A model generated the notes under the pieces. The model worked only from the letters and a program-made list of their open reading frames with translations. It was not told the origin of the DNA and did no database searches. Shown in pieces: positions 1 through 5,904 of a stretch of 6,174 bases of DNA. Position 1 is the stretch's first letter; every line of letters starts with the position of its first letter. The stretch is from Bryobacterales bacterium (GTDB lineage Bacteria; Acidobacteriota; Terriglobia; Bryobacterales; Bryobacteraceae), in NCBI GenBank assembly GCA_003132905.1, contig PKZC01000455.1, forward strand, positions 1 through 6,174. The letters run 5' to 3'. The position numbers and the translations under genes are program-made.

Positions 1-3000
1 CCTCGAAAGCGCTGTCGCTGACGGTGACCCAACCGAACATCACGACAACCACAATCACAATTAATCCGACGGCAGTTCCGTTTGGCGCTTACCAGATCAG
101 CAACCCGCCGCCCGCGTCGCAGGCCTTCTTTGTTAGCAGCTCCAATCCAGCTAGCGGCGTCAACTTCACAGCCACGCCTGGGGCTTTGGGCTGCGCATGG
201 CTAACCTTCAGCCCGACTACAGGCACCACGCCTGCGACAGTCACGGGTTCGGTGAATACCGCAGGACTCGTGGCGAATACAAGCTATAGCTGCGTGATTA
301 CAGTGACTGCCACCGGAGTTGCCGGCGCACAGACCGTCACTGCAACTCTGACCACCAGCGTCAACGCGCCTTCCGTGACACCTAACACGGCATTGCCTCA
401 GGGAAAGCCAGGAGTGCCCTACTCTGCTCCGGCGCTATCCGCTACCGGAGGTACTCCGCCCTACAAGAATTGGACAATTGCCGCCGGGAGCTTGCCGCCC
501 GGACTCTCGCTGGATCCAGGCACCGGCGTGATCAGCGGAACTCCCACCACTGCTACGGGCAGTCCATTCAATTTCAGCGTTCAGGTGAGTGATAGCGCGG
601 GAGCAGCATCACAATCGCAAGCGTTCGCGATAACAATCACTCCCCCTTCGGTAATCGTTTCGCCAACAGCGCTCACCTTCAGCTACCGGCAAGGTGACTC
701 AGCTCTACCGCTCCCCTCGGACATTTCGGTGTTCGGCGCAAGCGCGGCGACCACATGCACTGTGACCGTAAGTAGCGACGCGAACTGGCTTGCCGTGGAC
801 AAAGCGTCGGGACAGACGCCTTTCACCTTAACCGCGTCAGTCAACGCTGGCGTGAAAAACTTGGCTCCCAATACCCCGGCCAATCCAACGTACACGGGGC
901 AAGTTTCCATCACCTGCAGTAATGCGACGCCAGCAACAAACACCGCCGCAGTAAATCTAGTTGTCGCCGCTCCAAACCCGGTTCTGTCGGTAACACCACC
1001 CACTTTGAATCTTGCGGCCGTGCAGAATGGCGCGCCAATCCAAGGACAAATTACGATTTCCAATACCGGAGGCGGCACACTGCAGTTCTCCACCACGAGC
1101 ACCGGGGGAGGTTGCATAACTCTGGGGAACAGCTCGGGGTCGGCCGCGTTTGACCAACCTGCTCTGCTGCCTTTCACGGTCGCCTCCGGGCTGCCACCCG
1201 GCGTTTGTACGGAACAGGTGAGCGTTCAAGGCTCGAATCAGACCGCGACCGTATCGGTCACTGTCGTCGTAACCCCGCAGCTTCATTCGATACGCCTGTC
1301 TCAGACTGGCCTGCAATTTACCGTGGCGGCGAACAATACCTCGATTCCCTCCGATAGTTTCGCCGTATTGAACACCGGCCAAGGCTCGATGACGTGGAAT
1401 ATCAAGGCCACGACTCTCTCCGGCGGATCGACTTGGTTGACAGTCACGCCGACCAATGGTTCATCCAACGCTCAAGATCCGGCGCCGCCGCTCGTGACTG
1501 TTACCGTCGATCCTTCGCAGTTAAGCCCTGGCCAATACTATGGCTCCATCTCGGTTATGTCGGACGCGCCCAACTCACCGCAAATTGTTTCGGTGTTGCT
1601 GAACGTGGTTCAGAATGGCACTGTTCCGATCGCATCTCCGAGCGGGCTCATCTTCGTGGGACCCAATCCGCCGCCTCAGCAAATCACAATCGTTAACTCC
1701 ACCGGCAACCAAATCAGTTTCACTTCCACGCATGTCACCGACGATGGGCAGAATTGGTGTACGCCAAGTCCAACGAATGGAACAATTGGGCAGGGGCAGA
1801 ATAGCTCTATCGCGGTGCAAGCCAATGTTAGTGCGTTACCGCCGGCCGTTCGAAAATGCACATTAACACTGGCATTCAGCGACGGCAGTGTCCAAACCAT
1901 CCAGATCGCTTCCGCGAATACTGGCGGAGCTTCGACGACATCGGCCAACTCGTCAATCGCGGGTTTCAACGCACTTAAGCCGGAAGCTAGTTGCAGCCCC
2001 ACGCAGCTCACTCTCGAGTTCATTTCTCCCGTCTTGCGGTCCAACTTCACAGTCGCCGCGGGGGATGCGGTGAGCGTGCAGGTCCAGGCCAAAGATAGTT
2101 GCGGCAACCCGTTGACTATCAATGGAAGTGTGTTCGTTACTTTTACTGGCGAGACCCAGAGCATTCCAGCCATGTCTCAGCAAGGGGGTGGTGTTTGGGC
2201 AACTACGTGGGTGCCAAGCAACGGGCGCACGCGTTCAGTCACGGCGACGGCTACGGCCTTTTCAGGGACGCCAGGGGAAAATTTCCTGAATGCACAGGTT
2301 GCAGTGACCGGAACGGTCACTGGCCAGACCGCACCATCAGCGGCGTCATCTGCCGTGGCGGTAAATGCGGCTAGCTACCTAAGCCCTGGACAAGCCGCGC
2401 CCGGGAGCTTCGTGTCGATTTTTGGCAGTCAACTGGCAACTGGACAGGCGGCCGGCGCGCTTCCTCTGCCTTGCCAATTAAGCGATTCGCAAGTGCTCGT
2501 AGGGTCCTTCTGTCTGCCGCTTCAATACGCGAGCGATACGCAGGTTAACGCGGTGCTCCCCCTCAGCTTGATTTCGAATACAATTCAGCATCTCGTGATT
2601 CAGCGCGGTGCGACGCAATCTTTCCCCGTTGATATAACGATCACTGATGAGTTTCCAGGCATTTATGCAGTCAGCCAGGACGGTACCGGCCAAGGCGTGA
2701 TCGTGAACGGTGTTACGAACATCGTCGCTGACGCAAACGCGCCGGTAACTGCCGGTGATGTAGTCACCATCTATTGCACGGGCTTGGGCCAAGTGGACAA
2801 TCCGCCCCCCGACGGCCAACCGGCCCCGCTCCAGCCTTTGTCTAACACGTTGGGGAAACCGACAGTTATGGTTGGCGGTGTTGCGTCGCAAAACGTTTCC
2901 TTCTCAGGGCTAGCGCCTGGATTTGTCGGCCTTTATCAGGTCAATGCACAAGTGCCGCCTGGCGTTCAAACGAGCGGAGCCGCGCCTGTGACGATCACGA

Positions 3001-3044
3001 TCGGAGGAATAACCTCGAACATTGTGACGATCGCAATTAAGTGA
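1..3044 (+). CDS. Large secreted multidomain protein: BACON/Ig-like repeats plus TIGR03437-type C-terminal module (5' partial)
   Basis: The frame is open to the left edge (codons in phase from position 3), so the GTG at 24 is probably internal and the signal peptide is not visible. Numbering residues from that GTG: ~10-115 is a BACON-like beta-sandwich; ~118-206 is a putative Ig domain of the He_PIG type, with the hallmark GLSLDPGTGVISGTPT; ~207-316, ~317-420 and ~421-530 are further BACON-like units containing NWLAV or TWLTVTP segments; ~531-640 is a weaker unit; ~655-770 resembles an invasin-type Ig fold (SVQVQAKDSCGNPLTINGSV). From ~775 to the TGA comes AVNAASYLSPGQAAPGSFVSIFG, then TDEFPGIYAV, VTIYCTGLGQV and LYQVNAQVPPGV, the signature of the TIGR03437 module of Solibacter-type Acidobacteria. 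Composition is rich in Ala, Thr, Ser, Val and Gly, with paired Cys in several units, as in exported proteins. No catalytic motif is visible; a role in surface adhesion or carbohydrate binding is inferred. The frame is intact for 3 kb. Confidence 0.9.
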   Translation, partial: SKALSLTVTQPNITTTTITINPTAVPFGAYQISNPPPASQAFFVSSSNPASGVNFTATPGALGCAWLTFSPTTGTTPATVTGSVNTAGLVANTSYSCVITVTATGVAGAQTVTATLTTSVNAPSVTPNTALPQGKPGVPYSAPALSATGGTPPYKNWTIAAGSLPPGLSLDPGTGVISGTPTTATGSPFNFSVQVSDSAGAASQSQAFAITITPPSVIVSPTALTFSYRQGDSALPLPSDISVFGASAATTCTVTVSSDANWLAVDKASGQTPFTLTASVNAGVKNLAPNTPANPTYTGQVSITCSNATPATNTAAVNLVVAAPNPVLSVTPPTLNLAAVQNGAPIQGQITISNTGGGTLQFSTTSTGGGCITLGNSSGSAAFDQPALLPFTVASGLPPGVCTEQVSVQGSNQTATVSVTVVVTPQLHSIRLSQTGLQFTVAANNTSIPSDSFAVLNTGQGSMTWNIKATTLSGGSTWLTVTPTNGSSNAQDPAPPLVTVTVDPSQLSPGQYYGSISVMSDAPNSPQIVSVLLNVVQNGTVPIASPSGLIFVGPNPPPQQITIVNSTGNQISFTSTHVTDDGQNWCTPSPTNGTIGQGQNSSIAVQANVSALPPAVRKCTLTLAFSDGSVQTIQIASANTGGASTTSANSSIAGFNALKPEASCSPTQLTLEFISPVLRSNFTVAAGDAVSVQVQAKDSCGNPLTINGSVFVTFTGETQSIPAMSQQGGGVWATTWVPSNGRTRSVTATATAFSGTPGENFLNAQVAVTGTVTGQTAPSAASSAVAVNAASYLSPGQAAPGSFVSIFGSQLATGQAAGALPLPCQLSDSQVLVGSFCLPLQYASDTQVNAVLPLSLISNTIQHLVIQRGATQSFPVDITITDEFPGIYAVSQDGTGQGVIVNGVTNIVADANAPVTAGDVVTIYCTGLGQVDNPPPDGQPAPLQPLSNTLGKPTVMVGGVASQNVSFSGLAPGFVGLYQVNAQVPPGVQTSGAAPVTITIGGITSNIVTIAIK

Positions 3045-3049
3045 GACAT

Positions 3050-3088
3050 TGGCAGCGACGATTACCCCAGAATGCTCATCCGCTGCCA
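3050..3088 (+). repeat. 8-bp inverted repeat just after the large CDS
   Basis: TGGCAGCG (3050-3057) and CGCTGCCA (3081-3088) are perfect reverse complements around a 23-nt loop, starting 6 nt after the TGA stop. The position suits a 3' end hairpin, but the loop is long and no T-run follows, so it is not called an intrinsic terminator. Confidence 0.35.
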
Positions 3089-3216
3089 TAGTCAGGAGGA
3101 CGGCTCATTGGACTCGTAACATACCCTACGTCCGAACCGTCGCAAACCCCGCCTGCGTGCTCTTTCTGTCAATTCCATAGGTTCACGTCTTCTCCGCTGT
3201 CCGTTCGCGCCTGAAC

Positions 3217-3244
3217 TCTGGAATGTGTGTAAAGTTATTCCAGA
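3217..3244. repeat. 8-bp inverted repeat TCTGGAAT / ATTCCAGA
   Basis: TCTGGAAT (3217-3224) and ATTCCAGA (3237-3244) are perfect reverse complements with a 12-nt loop, gtgtgtaaagtt. A compact hairpin in otherwise gene-free DNA next to insertion-sequence remnants may be the scar or tip of another element, or the convergent 3' boundary of the left gene. The sequence does not decide between these. Confidence 0.4.
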
Positions 3245-3416
3245 TTCCTCACCAGGTAGGAGTGATCCTCGCCTGGGTATCGAGCAGGCGTTCCACACAC
3301 TTGACCATCGCGAGTCTTGGCCTCGAAGACAAGGAAGCCTTTGACCTGCCTTCGATAATCTCCTCCAGCCATAATTGAGAAGCTCCAGCAGTAAAAGGCG
3401 AAGAAAAGGAGCTTCG

Positions 3417-3539
3417 GTGAAAAAGAGCAAGCACACAGAAGAACAGATCATCGGCGTGCTGAAGCAGGTGGAAGCAGGCCGGACCGTGAAGGAGCTGGCG
3501 CGGGAACTCGGCGTTGCGGAATCCGGGGCATGTGAATAA
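3417..3539 (+). pseudogene. IS3-family transposase OrfA, N-terminal fragment
   Basis: A GTG at 3417, preceded by AAGGAG at 3406-3411 (5-nt spacing), opens a 40-residue frame beginning MKKSKHTEEQIIGVLKQVEA and continuing GRTVKELARELGVAES. This is the start of OrfA of IS3-family elements: the (F/H)TEEQIIxxLK opening followed by the first helices of the HTH that binds the element ends. A normal OrfA is about 90-110 residues and would go on after GVAES with a helix of the type TxYxWKxKY. Here homology stops at about 3525-3530 and the frame runs into the IS21-type end, stopping at TAA 3537-3539. OrfB (the DDE part) is absent from the window, so the fragment is inactive. Confidence 0.8.
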
Positions 3540-3642
3540 GCGTTCCGGGAAATGCTGAATACGGATTCCGGAAAATACTGAAATCTGCATTCCGGCGGGA
3601 TGTGGAACGCAAAACGGGCTCGGCCCGGAATCGGTATTCACA
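3531..3642. repeat. Imperfect inverted repeat TGTGAATA...TATTCACA
   Basis: The arm at 3531-3549 reads TGTGAATAAGCGTTCCGGG. The arm at 3624-3642, read on the minus strand, is TGTGAATACCGATTCCGGG; 15 of 19 positions agree, including the first eight. Together they bracket 112 bp that contain the three direct repeats. The outer bases match the apparent tip of the IS21-type element, so this could be two element tips facing each other or an additional inverted IstA site. Confidence 0.6.
3540..3607 (+). repeat. Three tandem-spaced ~20-bp repeats at the IS21-type left end
   Basis: Copy 1 is GCGTTCCGGGAAATGCTGAA (3540-3559), copy 2 is GGATTCCGGAAAATACTGAA (3563-3582, 16 of 20 identical), and copy 3 (3587-3607) is a more diverged version starting GCATTCCGG and ending TGGAA. 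Spacing is 23-24 nt, about two helical turns, so the copies lie on the same face of the DNA. IS21-family elements are known to carry multiple terminal repeats of this sort as IstA binding sites, and that is the interpretation here. Confidence 0.7.
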
Positions 3643-3652
3643 TTCCGGAATG
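3641..3652. repeat. 12-bp perfect palindrome CATTCCGGAATG
   Basis: A perfect palindrome that contains the same TTCCGG core as the terminal repeats, lying 85 bp upstream of the istA start. It partly overlaps the right arm of the TGTGAATA inverted repeat. It may be another transposase-binding site or an operator for istA; function is inferred only. Confidence 0.5.
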
Positions 3653-3736
3653 ATTTTCTGAAGAAGCCTTAATCGAAGCAGGCGGCGCTGGACACCAGCG
3701 GGGCGAAGTCGATTCCACAGACGTGGAGGAAACTTC

Positions 3737-4009
3737 GTGGCCCAGGAGTGTGTGTCCATGCGAAAACTGAAAGAAGTCCTGCGTCTGCGGTTCGGTCTGG
3801 GGTTGCAGCAGAATCAGATCGCCCGCAGTTGTTCCCTCGGTCAAGCGACCGTTCATCGTTATTTACACAAAGCCGCCGTGGCTGGTTTGAGCTGGCCGCT
3901 GCCGGATGATCTGGATGATCGACGGCTGGAGGAGTTGTTGTTCCCGGCCGTGGTCGGGCGGCCCAGCCACGCGATTCGATCCCTACCAGACTTCGCCGAG
4001 ATCCGCCGT
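3737..4009 (+). pseudogene. istA: IS21-family transposase IstA, N-terminal fragment
   Basis: The GTG at 3737 is chosen because GGAGGA sits at 3725-3730 (6-nt spacing) and because family members often start a few residues before a conserved SMRKLKEVLRL. Visible features: residues ~7-50 form the HTH (MRKLKEVLRLRFGLGL, QIARSCSLGQATVHRYL), followed by AGLSWPLPDDLDDRRLEELLFP and the linker LPDFAEIRR. These are the element-end binding region and linker of IstA, normally about 500 residues long. After RR (codon 4007-4009) the reading frame stays open to 4501, but that tail is antisense to the inverted istA segment and is not protein-coding in this sense. The fragment lacks the whole DDE catalytic domain. 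Confidence 0.85.
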
Positions 4010-4384
4010 AACCACCAGTCTCGGCGTGCCTTGGCAATATTCGAAGGCCGCCACGTGACCTTCCACCCAGTTGCCCAGATCCTGACTGAGCGTGGCGCGC
4101 GCAAGGGTGTACGTACTGGCGCCGAGAACAGCGACGAACAAAGAGGCCGGCATGATGTCGCCGGTGCGCGAGTCATGGAGTGGGATGGTGTCGCCAGCCC
4201 AGTCCACGAACATCTTCTCGCCGGCGCGGTGTTCCTGGCGCAGCACCACATCCTGATTGCGGCTCCAGCGCTCGTACAACTCGCAAAAGCGGCTGTAGCC
4301 GTAGCCGTCGGGCTGGGTTTCGCGATACTCTTCCCATACCAGTTGCAAGGTCAGATGCTTGTGAGTTTGCAACTTTACATTCAA
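4010..4384 (-). pseudogene. istA: IS21-family IstA, internal fragment in inverted orientation
   Basis: Read on the minus strand from about 4384, the frame gives LNVKLQTHKHLTLQLVWEEY, then YGYSRFCELYERW, VVLRQEHRAGEKMFVDWAGD, SLFVAVLGASTYT and GTPRLVV. This is the region of IstA that follows the N-terminal fragment encoded on the + strand. The first catalytic Asp of the DDE triad is expected in FVDWAGD and is present. The second, expected just after LVV in a PDN motif, is missing: the frame crosses the junction at 4009/4010 and reaches a stop at 3983-3985. The third acidic residue and the C-terminal half are absent. No authentic start codon belongs here; the TTG at 4384 is only the first available codon, and the frame stays open back to a TAG near 4433. 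The fragment is inactive. Confidence 0.85.
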
Positions 4385-4806
4385 CTCGGCGGACGCCCTT
4401 TTCCCAGGCGATTGAAAGTTTGCGGCACGCTAGGTGCAAACTGCTGTCGCGAGCCCACCGGTCGAGATGTGGGATCGTCTCCAACAGCGGCACCGGCCTA
4501 GTGTTCTGAAGTCAGGGGAGACTTCGTTTCACCGCGCCGGGAGCTCGATCCCTGCAGTTCAGCAGAAATGGGGAAGGTTTGGAAGCAGCCGTCGAAGTTC
4601 CGGACAACGATGAAGTGGTATGCCAATACCCGCAGAGCCCCTGCCGCAACAAAAGTGGAGCGATCAACTCGCGATTCGCCATATTTCGATACGTGGTCGA
4701 GAGTTTACGCACCTTTGATTACTGGCGCTCTCGCGCAACTGTAGTCGAAGTTGTAGATAGCCAGCCACGCCTCTTGTAGACAAGTATCTGCGAATGTGAC
4801 CGACAG
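4385..4806. other. Region between the IS21 remnant and the methyltransferase, no recognised gene
   Basis: I recognise no family here. Short open frames exist: minus-strand 4514 leftwards to about 4376 (containing LDRWARDSSLHLACRKLSIA) and plus-strand 4568-4744 (58 codons, beginning MGKVWKQPSKFRTTMKWYAN, no ribosome binding site seen). The motif GTTCCGGACAACGATGAA at about 4596-4613 shares 14 of 18 bases with the first IS21-type repeat, but in the same rather than the inverted orientation. The region may hold the eroded right part of the element or debris of a further one. Confidence 0.4.
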
Positions 4807-5904
4807 TCACGAGGGCCCCGTGCGAAATCTGTTGATCTCGTTCCCGAATGCTAACCATTCCTTCCTTTGCTGACGGCTGAACAATTCTACTTTGCTACCA
4901 GGGCAGGTGGCCTCCACCAACACAAAGAACTCCTCTGGCTTCCGCGAATGATCGCGCCGCGCCGCCTGAAGCGCTGTGGTGTGACTCCCGTGAAGAAAGA
5001 CGGGTGTGCCTCGCACCGCTAACAGGCAGTGCTCAGTTTGCCCGCAGCCATTCGCCGGTACCCATGCGGTCTTTGACCCATGTCGGGAGCGTCTTGTATT
5101 CGAAGCCCCAGGCCTCAACCACTTCGAAGGCGACTCGCAAGTGAGCATTGGTGTCCCAGAGCCACAAGACGGAATTGTCGTGGGCTATAGTGCGGACCGG
5201 CATTGCTTTGATGTCTTCGATGGCCATGGTCGGGTAGGGCAACTCATTTCCGCCTTCGTAGCGCCACGGCGGATCAGCCACGATGACTTGGAATGGGCCT
5301 GTCGGTAGCGCTGGTGGTTCGGTCTCGAGTTCCTTGGCTTGCTTTAACACCGTCAGCCGACGGTAAGCGTCCGCTATTTTACCGGAGCGATCCGTCTGCT
5401 CGACCAAATGGCCGTATTCCTCGGGCTGCTCCTCTGCGGCTTCAACAACTGCTTCGGCGCGATCGATGGTTGTGCGACCGACACCGAGGTATCGGACAAT
5501 ATTATCGCGTGCATCTCCCGGGTAGGCCCTCTGACCTTCCGCCACTGTGGCGGGATGACAGAGGTCCGCGCGGTGCCCTTGCCGCTCGCGGGCATCGCGA
5601 CGTTCCAAAGGTTCAATTGCTCGCTTGAGTGCAACGATTTCGCTTGGGAGCAGGTCTTTGCGGACAAAGTTCTCGTGGCCTCGCCGCGCGCGGCTTGGTA
5701 CAGGTCCACGACGGTCACGGGAATATCTATCCAACCCAATGCGCGGCAAGCCTCCAGCCGACGCTGTCCGGCAATCAGGCGGCCTTCGGGCGTGACGACC
5801 ACGGGATGCAGTAGGCCGACTTCTTCTATGCTTTGTGCGAGAGAGCGTAGGTCTCCCAAGTCCTTGCGGTAGCGGAAGCCGACTTGGATTCGCTCAAGCT
5901 CCAT
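4807..5904 (-). pseudogene. ParB-domain / MT-A70 family DNA N6-adenine methyltransferase, two frameshifts
   Basis: Start ATG at 5904-5902 is chosen because the family begins MExExIxVGxRYR; here MELERIQVGFRYRKDLGD. The first ~75 codons form a ParB-like N-terminal domain (SIEEVGLLHPVVV, LIAGQRRLEACRALGW). The frame then shifts at about 5677-5680: what should read RGE-A-HENFVRKDLLPSEIVALK is out of phase by one missing base. The middle (about 212 codons) has an HTH-like part (YLGVGRTTIDRAEAVVEAAE) and the methyltransferase core VIVADPPWRYEGG, with DPPW at 5264-5275, then YPTMAIEDIKAMPV and SVLWLWDTNAHLRVAFEV. A second shift at about 5041-5043 breaks EWLR from QTEHCLLAVRGTP. The last ~77 codons carry KPEEFFVLVEA and VELFSRQQR...FGNEI, and end at TGA 4809-4807. 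Combined length is about 365 residues, normal for the family, and the key motifs are kept. The product would methylate adenine N6 in DNA using S-adenosylmethionine. Either a recently decayed gene or sequence errors in short G/C runs. Confidence 0.85.

Larger units (their letters stand above)
3045..3416. other. Intergenic stretch, no convincing gene
   Basis: This stretch lies between the secreted-protein gene and the insertion-sequence remnants. The ORFs here lack family signatures. On the minus strand an ATG ORF (3372-3235, 45 codons, beginning MAGGDYRRQVKGFLVFEAK) reads smoothly but has no recognised homolog and no persuasive ribosome binding site. The part right of about 3376 probably belongs to the IS3-family remnant, because IS3-family orfA usually begins a few tens of bases inside the element; a TGA at 3376 is a possible element tip, but no partner end is in the window. 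Two inverted repeats are listed separately. Confidence 0.5.
3531..4384 (+). mobile_element. IS21-family element remnant, internally rearranged
   Basis: The remnant begins with TGTGAATAAG at 3531, directly abutting the broken IS3-family orfA, and has the repeated motifs expected of an IS21-family end. These lie upstream of istA, which starts at 3737. The N-terminal part of istA is on the + strand to about 4009; the following part of the same gene is on the - strand from about 4384 back to 4010. No istB (AAA+ helper ATPase) is visible, nor the second half of istA, nor a recognisable right end. The remnant is about 0.85 kb against roughly 2-2.5 kb for an intact member. It should be immobile unless supplied in trans by a related copy. 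Element family is secure from istA; the exact right boundary is not. Confidence 0.8.

Noticed and set aside
683..2891. Several 76-165 codon minus-strand ORFs and short plus-strand ORFs inside the large secreted-protein gene
   Set aside because: They overlap a 3-kb frame with recognisable domains, show no family motifs, and are expected by chance opposite GC-rich coding DNA.
3050..3088. Intrinsic terminator for the large secreted-protein gene
   Set aside because: The inverted repeat is real, but the loop is 23 nt and there is no downstream T-run.
3235..3372. A 45-codon minus-strand ORF beginning MAGGDYRRQVKGFLVFEAK
   Set aside because: It has no recognised family and no clear ribosome binding site, and the frame continues open upstream through sequence antisense to the IS3 orfA leader; too weak to call a gene.
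3540..3607. Regularly spaced ~20-bp repeats that might suggest a CRISPR array
   Set aside because: The copies are imperfect, separated by only a few bases, number three, and sit at an IS21-type tip in front of istA; they fit transposon terminal repeats.
3737..4501. A 254-codon + strand ORF that could be called one intact transposase
   Set aside because: Only the first ~91 codons are IstA. From 4010 onward the frame is antisense to the inverted istA segment, whose minus-strand translation has clear IstA motifs.
4796..4810. GTGAC-cgaca-GTCAC hairpin at the methyltransferase stop codon as a terminator
   Set aside because: The stem is only 5 bp, overlaps the stop codon, and no T-run follows on the minus strand.
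5006..5872. Plus-strand ORFs of 61-154 codons opposite the methyltransferase
   Set aside because: The minus strand carries conserved ParB and DPPW methyltransferase motifs through the whole interval; the plus frames have none.
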